A stretch of DNA of 64,000 nucleotides from Ecdyonurus torrentis (Eukaryota > Arthropoda > Insecta > Ephemeroptera > Heptageniidae): the NCBI GenBank assembly GCA_949318235.1, contig OX439137.1, positions 5,936,641 through 6,000,640 on the forward strand, given 5' to 3'. Of the stretch, positions 40,411-56,177 are shown in pieces; position 1 is the first letter of the stretch; every line of letters begins with the position of its first letter. The notes under the pieces were generated by a model. The model searched no databases. It had not been told where the DNA came from and worked only from the letters and a program-made list of their open reading frames with translations. The translations under genes were made by a program, and so were the position numbers.

Positions 40411-42550
40411 TAAGGTAAATACAATTAAGGTACATGCGTAAGGTAATAAAATGAAACTTTATATCACAGTGTCTGTACATTTACACTGCGAGAGCAAAGC
40501 TCAAGTTGATGCGTTTTCTTATAATTAGAAAAGAAAAGAAAGCCCCGTCTAGACAGATACTAAATATATAAAGAGAAAATAAATAAAATTATTACAGTTC
40601 AATTGCTTGAACGTCTGCTGTATTTACTTGAGCAAAAATAACTGCTTGAAAGATGAATCAAAATTTTACATTAGACATTTAACATTCCAGGCTGCCAATA
40701 TTTTTGTTCCTTGCGTAGTTCTTCCTTAAACAAATTTACTGTATTTTTATTTTGAACGTAAAATTAATTAATTTTTATAAAATTTTCATTATTATTATAT
40801 ACCTGGATACTGCATATCTAATGGAGATCTTTAAAAATTATTTATTAATATTTTCACTCTCTTAGTTTGGTATATATTTAATCTTCACGATTGAGATGCA
40901 AATAAATTTAAGGGCAATTTCCTCAGGTTTTTTGTATGGTAAAATTATTAAATGCAAATTACTGTTGTTAAATTTAAAAAAAAAAATGTAATAATATAAA
41001 ATATTGTTATGTTATTAGTAAAAAAATAATGGTAGAAATAAAAATATTTTCAAAACCAATTTTTTATTTTAATCTATTTCAAATACGTTTTATTCATGCG
41101 TATTGCCAGAAAAATAGTATAAAAAAATGATAAAAACTTAAACTAATGTAACATAATGCAATAAAATTAGGAATACTTATTATTACCTCAACAATATAAA
41201 TTAAAAAAACAAAATCAGGTTTGTGCCACAGTAAAATCAAATCAAGTTTGTGCAACGGGAATTATTGTAATAGAGCAGTAAAAAAAAATCCCCATAACAT
41301 TTATATATATATTACCCACATATAATGTATACTGTATGTATACTATACCCACACCATGTGTAAACAAATTACTTTACATTAATTAATGTAATCTCTTTGA
41401 ACATTGACTTTTAATATAAAATGAAGTTAGTAAATGATGAAAAGGCATTTAGTTAACACAAAATCTTTCTCTTTCCCCGTCCCCCCTCCATTTTGTAGTA
41501 GCATTGAAGTAAAAGGGGTAAAGTCTTGTTGATTTGATATACACAAATTAGCTAGATTAAATTGACGATGATAAAAGTTTTTTACCATTCAAAAAGAAGT
41601 TGAATTAATAAGAGCGCAGCCACAATCTCTTATTTTAATTTAAACTTTTGTTTTATTACTTATTCATTATATAAGGAATAAAAAATTAGTTATTTTCCAT
41701 TGAAATATTTTTTAAGGATATATTTTTTTTCGTTTTAAGTTCTAAGAAATTTTTTGATATAGAAAATTTTTGCGTTGGAAATGGAAATTAATTAAAACGT
41801 TGTTAGAATTGGGGTTTATAAATGAAAGGAGCATAAAAAAGTTAAAGAAAAATAGTTATTTTATTTTTCAGAATGTATAGTATGTTTATTATCGTGAAAA
41901 ATAAAATGAAGTAATTACTTCTCTTCTTAAGAGATAAAAACCAAACCAAAAGAAAAAGAAAAGAGCATGGAGATTGAGGAGATACACGAGAGAGAAGAGC
42001 CAATAAAGCTTTTAAATGTCATGAAAGAAAATAAATAAACTCTTCACTTTATCTCTGTAAACGCAAATTTATTATAATATACATTATCGTAAAATTTAGA
42101 AAAATTAGTGGGATATTGTTACCGGTGATGTCTTTTATTAATTTAAAATGTTATAAGATGTGTGTCTTATATTTCTATAAATTAATATTTTCTAGTATGG
42201 GAGAGGAAAAAAAAAAAAGAAGGATGGCAGTTGGTCTAATTTTTTCCCTAGGAGTTAGATATGCAACCAGTTTGGCATTTGTGCTCAAAAAGTTGCCTAT
42301 ACTAAAGGATATTTCTAATCAATATGTGAACCATGTAAAATGTCCTAAGTACATCATTAACTAATTAACTATAGCCGCAGTCATGATGGTTAAATATGTG
42401 ATATCAGTCATGATAAATTATCAACAAAATGACCTTTATTGTTTGTTTAAATTAAAAATTTTAACTGACTGTACGTTGGGTTAAATTGGAGAGGTTAGTA
42501 ACCAGATTTTGCCCAATAAAAGTCGTTAATCATTATTGATGCATACTAAT
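40411..42550. other. AT-rich non-coding stretch
   Basis: About 2.1 kb with no supported gene, microsatellite or shared repeat. Confidence 0.45.
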
Positions 42551-42894
42551 TTAAAGGCATAGAAAACATGAAACAACACGTTCTTTTAAATCATTAAATA
42601 CAAAATGGGATCTACAAAACTGATAATAATTTTTACCAGAATGTAAATGTGGCCCCACAAGATAGCGTGAAAAAACTGTAAAGTATGCAATTTGCGTGAA
42701 TATTTCTGTTTATGACGTCTGAAAGAGGCAAAAATTAGTATGACAATGTTGTGCGGGTTGCATAAATCGAAATTTTCTGATCACTGCTACGGTGCTACAG
42801 TTGGGTATTGAGACCAATTAATGTTAATTATGTAAGTCCCATCAAGTGTTTTGTGATATAAATGCTTATGTTTTCATGTTGTCTATGCCTTTAA
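42551..42894 (-). mobile_element. Family D TTAA-bounded element, copy 3
   Basis: TTAAAGGCATAGAAAACATG at the left, CATGTTGTCTATGCCTTTAA at the right. Both TTAA are intact, which defines the ends of the family. Confidence 0.88.

Positions 42895-45732
<2,838 letters not shown>

Positions 45733-45814
<82 letters not shown>
45733..45814 (+). repeat. (CT)n microsatellite
   Basis: Uninterrupted CT repeat. Confidence 0.96.
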
Positions 45815-45817
<3 letters not shown>

Positions 45818-46242
45818 TCTCATAAAATTTTAATATCATTTATGTGATCCATTTTGTTGACTTTTATTTTCCTCTCATAAAAAAAATTATACAAGTAACA
45901 TTTTCTTTTTCAAAACAAAGGACATTGTTCTTTTTTAAACATTTAAACAAACAAAAACAACTTTATTTATATAAAAGATGTCTTGAAAACCTTTTTCAAA
46001 GAGACACTTTTCCATTATAATATATAAATCTTGTTTTGTAGCTTTAATAATAATTATTCTTATTGTTTTATTTAATGTTTTAAAATATATATATATAACT
46101 ATAAACAAAACAAATATATATAAAAGACTTTTTTATATATAATTTTACAATTTATTAATGAAAAGTAAACTTTTTGTTCTACTTATACATATAATTTATA
46201 TATATATTATATATGAAACTATATTGTACTGGTAATTTTGTA

Positions 46243-46329
46243 TTAAGGAGATGGGTCAGTAATGGTAGCCATGAGGCGATGGAACAAATTATCTTCAACT
46301 TCAACTATAATAATTAACGGGGAATTAAC
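46243..46329 (-). CDS. Candidate terminal coding exon
   Basis: The minus-strand acceptor TTTTAATAATCAG is followed by 28 codons and TAA. The product ends VEDNLFHRLMATITDPSP, which looks more protein-like than nearby chance frames. It lies 239 bases downstream of the candidate exon at 46568-46694, but the two do not join in phase with the best splice sites. Not recognised. Confidence 0.2.
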   Translation of the reverse strand, partial: VNSPLIIIVEVEDNLFHRLMATITDPSP

Positions 46330-46567
46330 CTGATTATTAAAAGAGGCACTTTGGATCAAGTGAAAACAAGGAAGCAAAATGTGAAGTGTAAGTATCAACT
46401 TATTGCAAAATTTCTGAATTATTAGTGGAACAATAAATAAAAATATTTTATGTTATAATATTTTTGTTCTTATTTCATTGGTTACTTTATTATACAATCA
46501 AAGAAAATATGTTATGCTGTTGGTATAAAGCTTAAAATGTTAAATTAAAAATAAACCTCGCATTTAC

Positions 46568-46694
46568 GTGTCATGCAGAAAGCTGCAGTTCTTGGCACAG
46601 CTAACATCGTGCGCAAAGTGCTGAGTTTGTGACCCCTCTGTATACCACCTGCAGTTTCTGACATAATTGGTACTGGATTATTCTCACCCTTCAC
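46568..46694 (-). CDS. Candidate internal coding exon
   Basis: 127 bases of higher GC, open on the minus strand from acceptor TTGATTCAAG to donor GTAAAT. The product includes GENNPVPIMSETAGGIQRG and HKLSTLRTMLAVPRTAAF. A plus-strand frame (KAAVLGTANIVRKVLSL then stop) overlaps it, so the strand is not certain. The family is not recognised. Confidence 0.22.
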
Positions 46695-46851
46695 CTTGAA
46701 TCAAGTAGGATTCCGGTATTGGTGTTACACAAGAAGAGAGAAAAGAACTCATAATAATAATAATATTTTAAAGCCTTTTATTCATTATCCTATTGAGCAA
46801 GAAAGGAGACTTTATAATATGGGCACATCCGACGATGTGTCGCTTTTTACC

Positions 46852-46915
46852 AGGGGTCCGGACCCGGGCCCGGAACCCGTCTTTCTTTTTAACGGGTCCG
46901 GGTCCGAACCCCTGC
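46852..46915. other. GC-rich hairpin
   Basis: CAGGGGTCCGGACCCGGGCC and ACCCGT at the left face ACGGGTCCGGGTCCGAACCC and CTG at the right. It is the most GC-rich stretch in the window. It may be a foldback element or structured RNA. Confidence 0.6.
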
Positions 46916-47033
46916 TTTTTACTATACTGTAGATACCATAAGCAAATCAAATAATGGTCCATTTTGCTGTTGTTGTTGAAATGATGAGGTTTTATCAACT
47001 TTTGCCTATACATTGTCTGGTCACTATAATTAA

Positions 47034-47368
47034 TTAAAGGAATAGACCGGAGAAAAACATAAGCCTTTATATCACAAAATACTTGATGGGATTTACATAA
47101 ATATTGTCTCAAAACCCAACAGTAGCCCCGTAGCAGTGATCAGAAATTTTGATTTATGCAACCTGCACAACATTTTCATACTAATTTTTGCATGTTTCTG
47201 ACGTCATAAACATGAGTTTTCACGCACATTGCATACTTTACAGTTTTTTCACGCTCTCTCGTGGGGCTACATTAACATTCTGGTAAAAATTGTCATGAGT
47301 TTTGAAGATCCCATTTCGTGTTTATTCATTAAAAAGCACATGTTGTTTTATGTGGTCTATGGCTTTAA
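47034..47368 (+). mobile_element. Family D TTAA-bounded element, copy 4
   Basis: TTAAAGGAATAGACCGGAG at the left and GGTCTATGGCTTTAA at the right. CTGACGTCATAAACATG is near the middle. About 90% like the 39.1 kb copy by eye. Confidence 0.88.
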
Positions 47369-47659
47369 CTTAATTGTCACTATAGGCAGAAGAGTTTTTT
47401 TTGTATCACATATTATATATTTATCATAATCATAATCAATAAATTATATGCCAATTAACAATTAAACTCAGACGGGGAAGATTTTTTTTTTTTTTTTTTT
47501 TTACACGATAACTTTTTCTAAAGTTTTCAACATAAGTTTGTATTGCCTTCAATAGCATGCATATTATGCTAACCATGCTATTTTTTTCAAACATAAACGA
47601 TAGACAAATAGATTAGAAATTTAGTACTTATGCTGTATTGAAGGCAATAAAAACTTATG

Positions 47660-47660
<1 letters not shown>

Positions 47661-47716
<56 letters not shown>
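47661..47716. repeat. (TA)n microsatellite
   Basis: TA alternation followed by AGCTATATATATAGCT. Confidence 0.95.
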
Positions 47717-47718
<2 letters not shown>

Positions 47719-47818
47719 CTATATATATAGCTTGTATGTATACAAGCCTTAATCAATTGTCAATTAATTTATTCCTTATGTTATGTATTAAGTTATTTTT
47801 ATCATTCCTTCATTTTAG

Positions 47819-47938
47819 TTTTATAGAACTTACACGGGCGTTAGACGATTTGTGGCACTCGATCGGAAGAGGAGTTAAAATAATTCAAAAAAATCTCACC
47901 TGCGCGACATTAACAACAGAAATAGACCAATTAATTAA
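47819..47938 (+). CDS. Candidate internal coding exon
   Basis: 120 bases between acceptor CCTTCATTTTAG and donor GTGTTT, phase 2 at both ends. It encodes FIELTRALDDLWHSIGRGV then KIIQKNLTCATLTTEIDQLI. It has several CpGs and a balanced residue mix unlike the low-complexity frames around it. No family was recognised and no partner exon was found. Confidence 0.3.
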
Positions 47939-47978
47939 GTGTTTTATTTTAGTATATTTAATAAATACCTTCAAATGA

Positions 47979-48706
47979 TTGGATGTTGATTCGAAAGCAA
48001 GACCCCCTTTTTTTAATATAAAAAAGTTTTTAAGTTGATATAGATGATATGATGGTATTAAAAAAAAAAAAAAAAAAAAAAGTACGAAAAAAATTTATTT
48101 CAAAGAGAATGAAGAAAAAAGAGATATAAAAAAGTATTATGCAAACAAACATTATTTTATACAAAAATGATGTCTATATATTATATGATGATAAAAGAAA
48201 AAGGTGAATTCCATACAATAGCATGAGAAACTTTAGAATAAAGAGGAAAAAAAATATATCAAAAAAATGTGGATGGGGAAGGGGAAAAAAGAGAGGGAAA
48301 TAAAAATGATTATTATTGAAAGAAAAAAGAAAGAGAGAGAAAAAAAATCTATTGATGCGTATATACTGTATATATATATAAAAAAATGAAGAATAATAAA
48401 AAGAATACGTTTGCGCGCCACTAATTCTATACCCCATAAAAAATTTTTTTTTTCAATAAAAATATCTCTTTTATTTCTTTTACACCGAATGAGTTTTTCA
48501 TTAAAATATATTCTATAAAAAAACATAGAAAAAAATATTAATCATGATATTTTTGCTCCCTATTTTTTTCCTGTTATTAATTGATATGTAAATATATTTT
48601 TTTTTTTGTTATAGGCGGGGGTCATTTATATTTTGTTTACATTTATTTCTTAAAAAAACAAAAACGCATGTAATAAAATGGCATATATAAATTATATATT
48701 ATATAT
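47979..48706. other. AT-rich non-coding stretch
   Basis: A- and T-runs only. Confidence 0.5.
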
Positions 48707-48927
<221 letters not shown>

Positions 48928-49787
48928 ACAATGATTGTTATTGGTTGTTCTGCATGCTTCAATATGTATTTTTACGTCTCATTGTTGCTATATTAATTAC
49001 ACATATTTGCAACTTTGTTTTTATTTGTAACAATAATAATTAGGGAGGTATACATGCCTGTATACATAAAAATATTTTTAATTCAAAATGCTTGAAAAAT
49101 ATGTTATGGTTAATAAAATATTTATATTGATTTATTGAATATATCGTGTTTTTTCAACTATTTTTTGTTGCTTTCGACTATGGATATCACTTTGAAATTT
49201 TACAATGAATTAAATTATATTTATTAAAGTTCTGGTCACATGTAGTAATATTTGTATTGCGCAATAAATTTGATTATACACGATTGGAAATGTAAAGACG
49301 CTTTCACATATTGTTGTGATTTTGCGTTAAATACCATTGTTTTATGCGAATAATTATTTTGCTACGCAAAGTTGAAACAAATAAATGAATATGTGAATGC
49401 ACCATGATGGTCCATAATGCAATTTAAATGCAATTCAATTTATTAAACATTGAAAATATTACTTCATTTAAAATGAAATTAAAAAGGAAATATTTTTTTT
49501 CAGCCCATGAAATCATGTAATTATCTTATTTTAAAAATTCAAAAATATATTACAAAATATATATTTTATGCAGCTAAGAAAAAAAATTACACGCATATTG
49601 TTTATTTTAGGCTCAACAACAAACCAATTTTTGTTAGAATTATTTTACGGAGACTCGTAAAAAAGTGGCCGAAGGAAAAATAACACATTTTTATTTACTT
49701 TCTATGCCAATTTTTTCCGTGATAAATAAACAATTTTAAATAATGATTTTCATTAATAGTATAAATTCATATTTTTACTCTTTTGAA

Positions 49788-49974
<187 letters not shown>

Positions 49975-50595
49975 TCATACACATTACACATATAAGATCT
50001 TATCATGTGTCTTGTAGCTAAAATATTCTGAAGGAATATAATAAATAAATCATAAAGTAAAAATAATAGAGGCAAAATCCAAAAAAAAAAAATAAATAAA
50101 TAAATAAAGTATATTTTCTAAACGCACAATTAAAATAACAAATAAAATAAACTTTTTGGGACATAACATAACAGAGATTAAAATTCGTAAATTTTTTATC
50201 CAACAAACTAAAAAAAACAAAAAAAAAAAAACTTTTCTCATTATATAAATTATTAAAAAAAATATAATTTTTGTTAAAACAAATAATAACACTGTATATA
50301 TTATAATATTACAAAAAAAAATTACAAATTAAAAAAAATGTTATAATATAATGGTGATGATGATATATTCAAATCATATATTTACACAATGTAGATATAT
50401 ATGGTATTGTATTATTATCATTATTTTGTTGTTATAATCAAAAAAATATTATATTTTATATTTATATATGGGTGTTAAGAGAACAATAATTTTGTTTTTA
50501 TGGCAAACACGTTGAATATAGTATTGTTTGTATTTGTTTGTTTTGTCGTGGCGTTTGACTGATTAAAATTATAACAATAACACCACTCCCAGGCA

Positions 50596-50599
<4 letters not shown>
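49975..50599. other. AT-rich non-coding stretch
   Basis: No gene. Confidence 0.45.

Positions 50600-50641
<42 letters not shown>
50600..50641 (+). repeat. (CT)n microsatellite
   Basis: CT repeat. A GA tract of opposite polarity lies at 50713-50731. Confidence 0.95.
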
Positions 50642-50645
<4 letters not shown>

Positions 50646-50731
50646 ATACCTCTATATATAAATATATTACACGCTTATAATATATATAACCCATCATCAC
50701 CATATTATGACGAGAGAGAGAGAGAGAGAGA

Positions 50732-51040
50732 AAGTATTTTAACACAATATGGAATAACATTGCACAATATAATGGGATACATAACCCTCTTTCAATCTGA
50801 TATTTAATATACATGATCTTTGTAATTTTAAGGTAAATATTTTATGTTTTACACAAGAATATTAATAATTAGATAATATATAATATACAATTTTTGGTGA
50901 CTATATAAATATTATTGTTATATTATATTTTTTATTGCTTCATTTTTCTGAAAATATGCATATTTTTAAAATTTTAAAATAAAAATAGATTAAAATCGAG
51001 TGGAATATATTCAATAATCATGTTTTTTAAGCATATTTGT

Positions 51041-51072
<32 letters not shown>

Positions 51073-51670
51073 AAACAAACAAACTATTATTGCTATAAAA
51101 TTGCAATTAGTATAGAGATTGTTCGCTCATAGAGATATACTTTTAAATAAAGTCAAAGCTTCTAAACTAAGGTTTAAATGCAGAAGAGAAAGAAACAGCT
51201 TAAAAAAATAGCACTAAATCATAAAAATTTACATAAAAATTGATAAAAAAAGCACTTCTGCAGTAACATTTGTATATATATTTTACACGCGGAAAAAAGT
51301 AGATTAAGAGTTACTATATATTTAGACTTTTTTTATAACAATTTGTTAGAAACAGTTTTTTAAGTAGAGCTATTAGCTATTCTAAAATATATTAGCTATA
51401 TTACCGCTGAAGAAATTATGTTTATATACTATATATAACAAAAAAGTTACTGTTTAAACTTTTTTCAATTATAACCAAGTTATTGATTTGTACTGAAGTT
51501 AACTGAAGAGTTTATGTAACTGAATAATTTGTCAAATTTATGTTTTCCGTGAACGTTATTATTATTTTTTTTAAATCATTTTTCTGATTTTTTTTTCAAT
51601 CATAAAAATCGTCAAGCACATTATGTCAATAGGCCATAACTTAAATTAAAAAAAAAAAAAAAAAAAAAAA

Positions 51671-51673
<3 letters not shown>
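50732..51673. other. AT-rich non-coding stretch
   Basis: No gene. A-tracts of about 28 and 22 bases at 51043-51070 and 51649-51670. Confidence 0.45.

Positions 51674-51728
<55 letters not shown>
51674..51728 (+). repeat. (GA)n microsatellite
   Basis: GA repeat directly after an A tract. Confidence 0.95.
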
Positions 51729-51731
<3 letters not shown>

Positions 51732-51827
51732 ACATTTACATAGAAATATGGCATAATATTGAAGCCCTATGTATCCATTATACTTAAGTATATAAATTCC
51801 AAAACTTTACATTAAAAAGATTACACC

Positions 51828-52072
51828 TCACGGACAAAAATAAACACGTAATAACTATATAATATGCTAGCTCATTTTTAGCACCATTTGTTCAATACAG
51901 CATAATTTATGCTATATTCCATAATAATTATATTATATAATATATAGACCAATAAATATCATGTTGTACAGAATAATTATTTATGTGCATGGTTCTAGTT
52001 TATCATTAATTTTATGCTATATTGACATAATTGAAGCATAAATTACATAATTTAATATTTCCACGTGCACAA
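51828..52072 (-). mobile_element. Family G element, copy
   Basis: CACGGACAAAAATAAACACG at the left and ATTTCCACGTG-like at the right. The interior has CAGCATAATTTATGC and GAAGCATAAATTACATAAT. Confidence 0.72.
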
Positions 52073-53105
52073 GCACTAAAATTGATTTATTGTTACTATT
52101 ATTTTTTTGAGAAGGAATTTTAACGCCCGAAATCACCCACAAATGGAGCAACCAAAATCATTCACCGGGTCCATCACAACACATTTTTTTTTTATGAATT
52201 CTTTTGATTTAAAAAATAATTACGATGGTACATGTTAATTTACTTTAATTTTATCTAGGAGATATAGATTTCTATAAAAGTCAGATTATATTTGGTTTAT
52301 TTATAACAATAGAATTATATTGAAGATGTTTTTATTATTATTATTTTTTATGATACTATTTTAAGTTTTAAGCATACGTATATAGCCCCTATGAGATAGG
52401 CAACACTTCAAAGTAAAATACACACACGCAAGACAAGTTGCATAAATCAAAAATACTGCAGGGGTAAAATATGAACGGGACTTACGAGCTCACGAGTACT
52501 GCATTAAACGATACCTTTTTTTAAAAATAAATTTAAAACAATTGAACAAGCAATAGTGTGAATATAATAATAAAAACCTTTCGTGTTACAATTTTAATTT
52601 GATATATATTTTATTTATGAAATATATAGCATAACATTTAGCATTATACCAGAGCACCATCATACCTTAATAAAAAACATTATTCTGATTTAAGTGTGAT
52701 TTCACCGAGTTAATCAGGCAAGTGTATATAAAAGCAACGCGTGTCATAGAGCTCTCTTTCTCTCTGTTTGCATTGTTATATGTCTCGCGCGTACACAGAT
52801 GTGATAATAAACCCAGGGGGGAATCATGCACCCGTGACACACACGCACTATATATATTATATACGCTTTCGTATATGTGTGTAATTTAATTAATTATCCT
52901 CGCAACTGCATAATTATTATTATGCAATTTTTCTATATGAAAGATGCCTCAGGAGTAATATATGTATGAAATAATATAATGTATACCCTTTTCCATATAT
53001 CTATAATAATCAAAATGGTATAATGTTTTTATTCTCATATTCTATATATCACTTATATATAGTGGCGGTCCTTCTGACTTTAGGCCTGAGGTGATCGATG
53101 TTTAT
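52073..53105. other. Non-coding stretch
   Basis: No gene. A short moderate-GC patch at 52120-52180 may be the end of an old repeat. Confidence 0.4.
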
Positions 53106-53271
53106 TGGCTAATAAAACAATTATTTTGAGGCTGCGACTTTAAGCGATTTCGGTTACATATCCGCTTCCGTTTCTACTTACTACATATGCGTAGTACGTC
53201 AAAACGGAAGCTGATGTGAGCGAAATCGCTTATACTCGGCCTCAAAACAGTTGTTCCTTTTCTAATCAATA
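53106..53271. mobile_element. Family E palindromic MITE, copy 2
   Basis: TTTTGAGGCTGCGACTTTAAG and the complement AGTCGAGGCC-like right end (TCGGCCTCAAAACAG). The centre is TACATATGCGTAGTACGTC. Arms contain CCGCTTCCG / CGGAAGC. Confidence 0.82.
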
Positions 53272-55403
53272 GTAAGGCCTCTACTTTGAGACTATGCAAC
53301 TTTTTTGTCTGTATACATATTATATGGCTGCCAATTTGGAGGTGGGGGGAAGTCCACCGCAGATAAAAAAAAAAATCAATTTTATTTTAAGCCCCTATAT
53401 AAAAATACATAGAATGGTGAATATATTAATTTGAGAATTTGATTTACAAAAATAAAAAAATTATTAATATCTGACAAAAAACTTAGTTGTTTCTGTCATC
53501 CTTGCATATAATATATTATTTATTACCTTAACTTTTAAATTTGTTAAACTTTGTTTAATTTCTTAAATTTGGCTTCTTTTTTATATTTTCTAATTTTGTT
53601 TAGTATATAGGATAAATATATAAACAAACCATTGCGGTAAGTGTACAGTATAATGTATATTATTGAAATATAAGTATGCTGTTAGTAAACCCTGTTTACT
53701 GCTATGTACTAAAGTAATGATCAATGAACTGTTTATTCAAATGTGATTTTTGTTTGTTTGTTTTTGTAGCAATACACCATGATTTACGACCAACAATAAC
53801 TTTAACTTTTACACACTAACAGAACTAAAATGTTTGGCAATTTTTAATATTCTAAATATATGAACAATATAGAAAGGACTACTATCAAATAAGTAAGAAT
53901 TCAAGTTATTTATTATGTGTTTTATTGTGTATTAAAAATGTGACAAACTTCAAAAAATTATTCAGTCTTTTAATAATTATGGAAAATACATGCACTTGTT
54001 ACTGAATTATCAAAATAATACTTAAAAATTAACCCCAAAAATTCAAGCTTGATGTGAATATACGAATAAAAAAATGAACTATTTTCTGATAGAGCTCGAT
54101 TTGTTTCATTTTAATAATATTTCAATTAACGGTTTAAATATTACAATTTACTATTCAAATTTTATTTTATATACCACTAAAGAAATCATCTTTCTTTTAG
54201 TAACACAATATTGTGTTTGCCTATTTAATCGCCCCCATAAAACAAAATGATATTTTGCGGAGTGTGCAAAGTAATTTACAAAACTTTACGAGTCGGGGTA
54301 CAGCAAGGGAAGTGTGACTCAATAGAAATGGAGATCAATCAATAGGTCAAAAGAGCTATGCTACTAGCTTACCCTGAAAGAGATGTAAATAGTCATGATG
54401 CATTGTTGTTGTTTCACAATAATGTTCAATGTCCACCAAAAAAAAAAAAAGTAAATAAATAAATAAAAAAAATAATAATAATAAAAAAATAAAAAAAATA
54501 AAAGGAACTCTAAATTATTGATTTTTCCATTTCAGGTCATTTGCTGCATTTTTTTTTCCAAGGTGAAATGAACATCAGACAATATGGCGGCACCATGACG
54601 ATATTTATTTTTAATTAGTTTTCTTTTTATTCTGAATCATTTAAAGAAATAATAAAGTGAAAATAATTAAGCTTTCTTAAATAAGATATTCATAAAACAC
54701 TGAGGTTAGGTAGAATAAAACTTAGAGAAAAGAATTGAGGAAACCTAACAATGATTCTTAATAGTTTCTCTCAGAGTCTTTCACTATCCACAAGGCACAC
54801 ACACTTCTTCTGTTTTTCTTGGAGTTCAGTGACAAAGCCTATCCAAAATATGTTGTTAGATTATCTCTAAAGTTATAGGACTCCCTTTACTAAGGTACAG
54901 TAAAGCTCATGTTGATATCCTGTTCTTATTTTCTGTGGTGATATATACAATTAACCCTTAATTTTATGAAATTACCCAGTAAATGTTAATGTCACATTAT
55001 AGAATTTTATAGAATCAAGAGCTATAAGAATATTTATTGCTCCAGACAAATTAAAATTGAAATGCATGTGTTAATTACCGATGTGAACAGAAAGTAGCAC
55101 TTTATAGAATCAAGAATTTCATAAAATTAAGAGTATGTTGGAATTATATTATTATGGAGTTAGAGTACTGTACTGTAAATGGCTGCACATTAAAATTTCA
55201 ATACAAAAACATTAGTTAATGGCCATGATGGATACCATCTGATTTCTTTCTGCCTCAACATTCTTCTCAAAAGATATTGATGACTCAATTTTGTTACCAG
55301 CTTTAGCAGTTGGGTCACCGTGAAACATTTGCATTGCTGTGTAATCAAATGAGCCAGTCTATAGCAATACAATCTTCAACTACTGGCCAAGCTGAGTATC
55401 CCC
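53272..55403. other. Non-coding stretch 3' of NUDCD1
   Basis: No supported gene. A possible family A half (GCTGTTAGTAAACCCTG, about 53678) and TACAGTA-type inverted words (54897-55165) occur. TTTATT at 55033-55038 is one possible minus-strand AATAAA. Confidence 0.4.
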
Positions 55404-55757
55404 TTAAAGGCCTTGTCAACTTAATTTTTTTTTTATCATTTAGAATACTAGATTGATTAACTAACATACCTCATTATCCATGAATTAGACACCAACACGT
55501 TGTTTTTGTATTTATTTTTATTTTAGCGGTTATTTCATGCATCTGACATCACAATGTACTGATGGGGTCATAATAGGGGTAAAGAACTTGAGGAAGGGGC
55601 TTAAATTTATCACGTGACCAGAGCGGTGACTGTGATAGGCGGTGGTACAATTGTGACGTCAGATACATGAAATACAGTAACCGTCAAAAAGAAAATAAAT
55701 ACAAAATTAACCTGATAGTGTCCAATTCCTGAACAAGTAAGTTGACAAGGGCTTTAA
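55404..55757. mobile_element. Family C TTAA-bounded MITE, copy 2
   Basis: TTAAAGGCCTTGTCAACTTA at the left, TAAGTTGACAAGGGCTTTAA at the right. It lies 185 bases past the NUDCD1 stop codon, so it is in or just beyond the 3' untranslated region. It contains TTTATT (55511), a candidate AATAAA on the gene's strand. Confidence 0.88.
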
Positions 55758-55941
55758 ACATTTGGCCCACTTTCCACATATGGGAACAAGTTAGTGCTGC
55801 TATTTTTTTTAAGTAGAATTAAAAAAAATAATAATAATAAAAAAAAAAACTGTGCTGTTCTCCCAACTCCATAAAACACAAAAGTTATGATTCAGTCAAA
55901 ACATTAGAATGTAAAACCCTTGTCAACGTTCCAGAGATACT

Positions 55942-56177
55942 TTAGTTCAAAGTCATGGCTAGAAGAGAGTTCTTAGCCAAGATAAAGAGTACTTGATTGA
56001 CGGCACAAGCACCTAGGATTTGTGTAACAGACTCTGGAGTTCTTGCTACTTGTTGACGAGCCACAGCAGCCACTTTGCTACCAGTCTTACGATTGCGTAG
56101 CTCGGTGCTGAGAGGAGCCGGCTGATGATACAAGTAGATGTGGTGGGATGATTCACATATGGCAACGTAGCTCAAAT
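55942..56177 (-). CDS. NUDCD1: NUDCD1 exon 10 (C-terminus)
   Basis: Acceptor GTTGTTACAG, then the second and third bases of an Asp codon, then 77 codons and TAA. Encodes LSYVAICESSHHIYLYHQPA and ends ILAKNSLLAMTLN. Confidence 0.95.

Noticed and set aside
48174..48526. Phe/Ile-rich minus-strand frames
   Set aside because: Pure consequence of A-rich plus strand; no domain or splice context.
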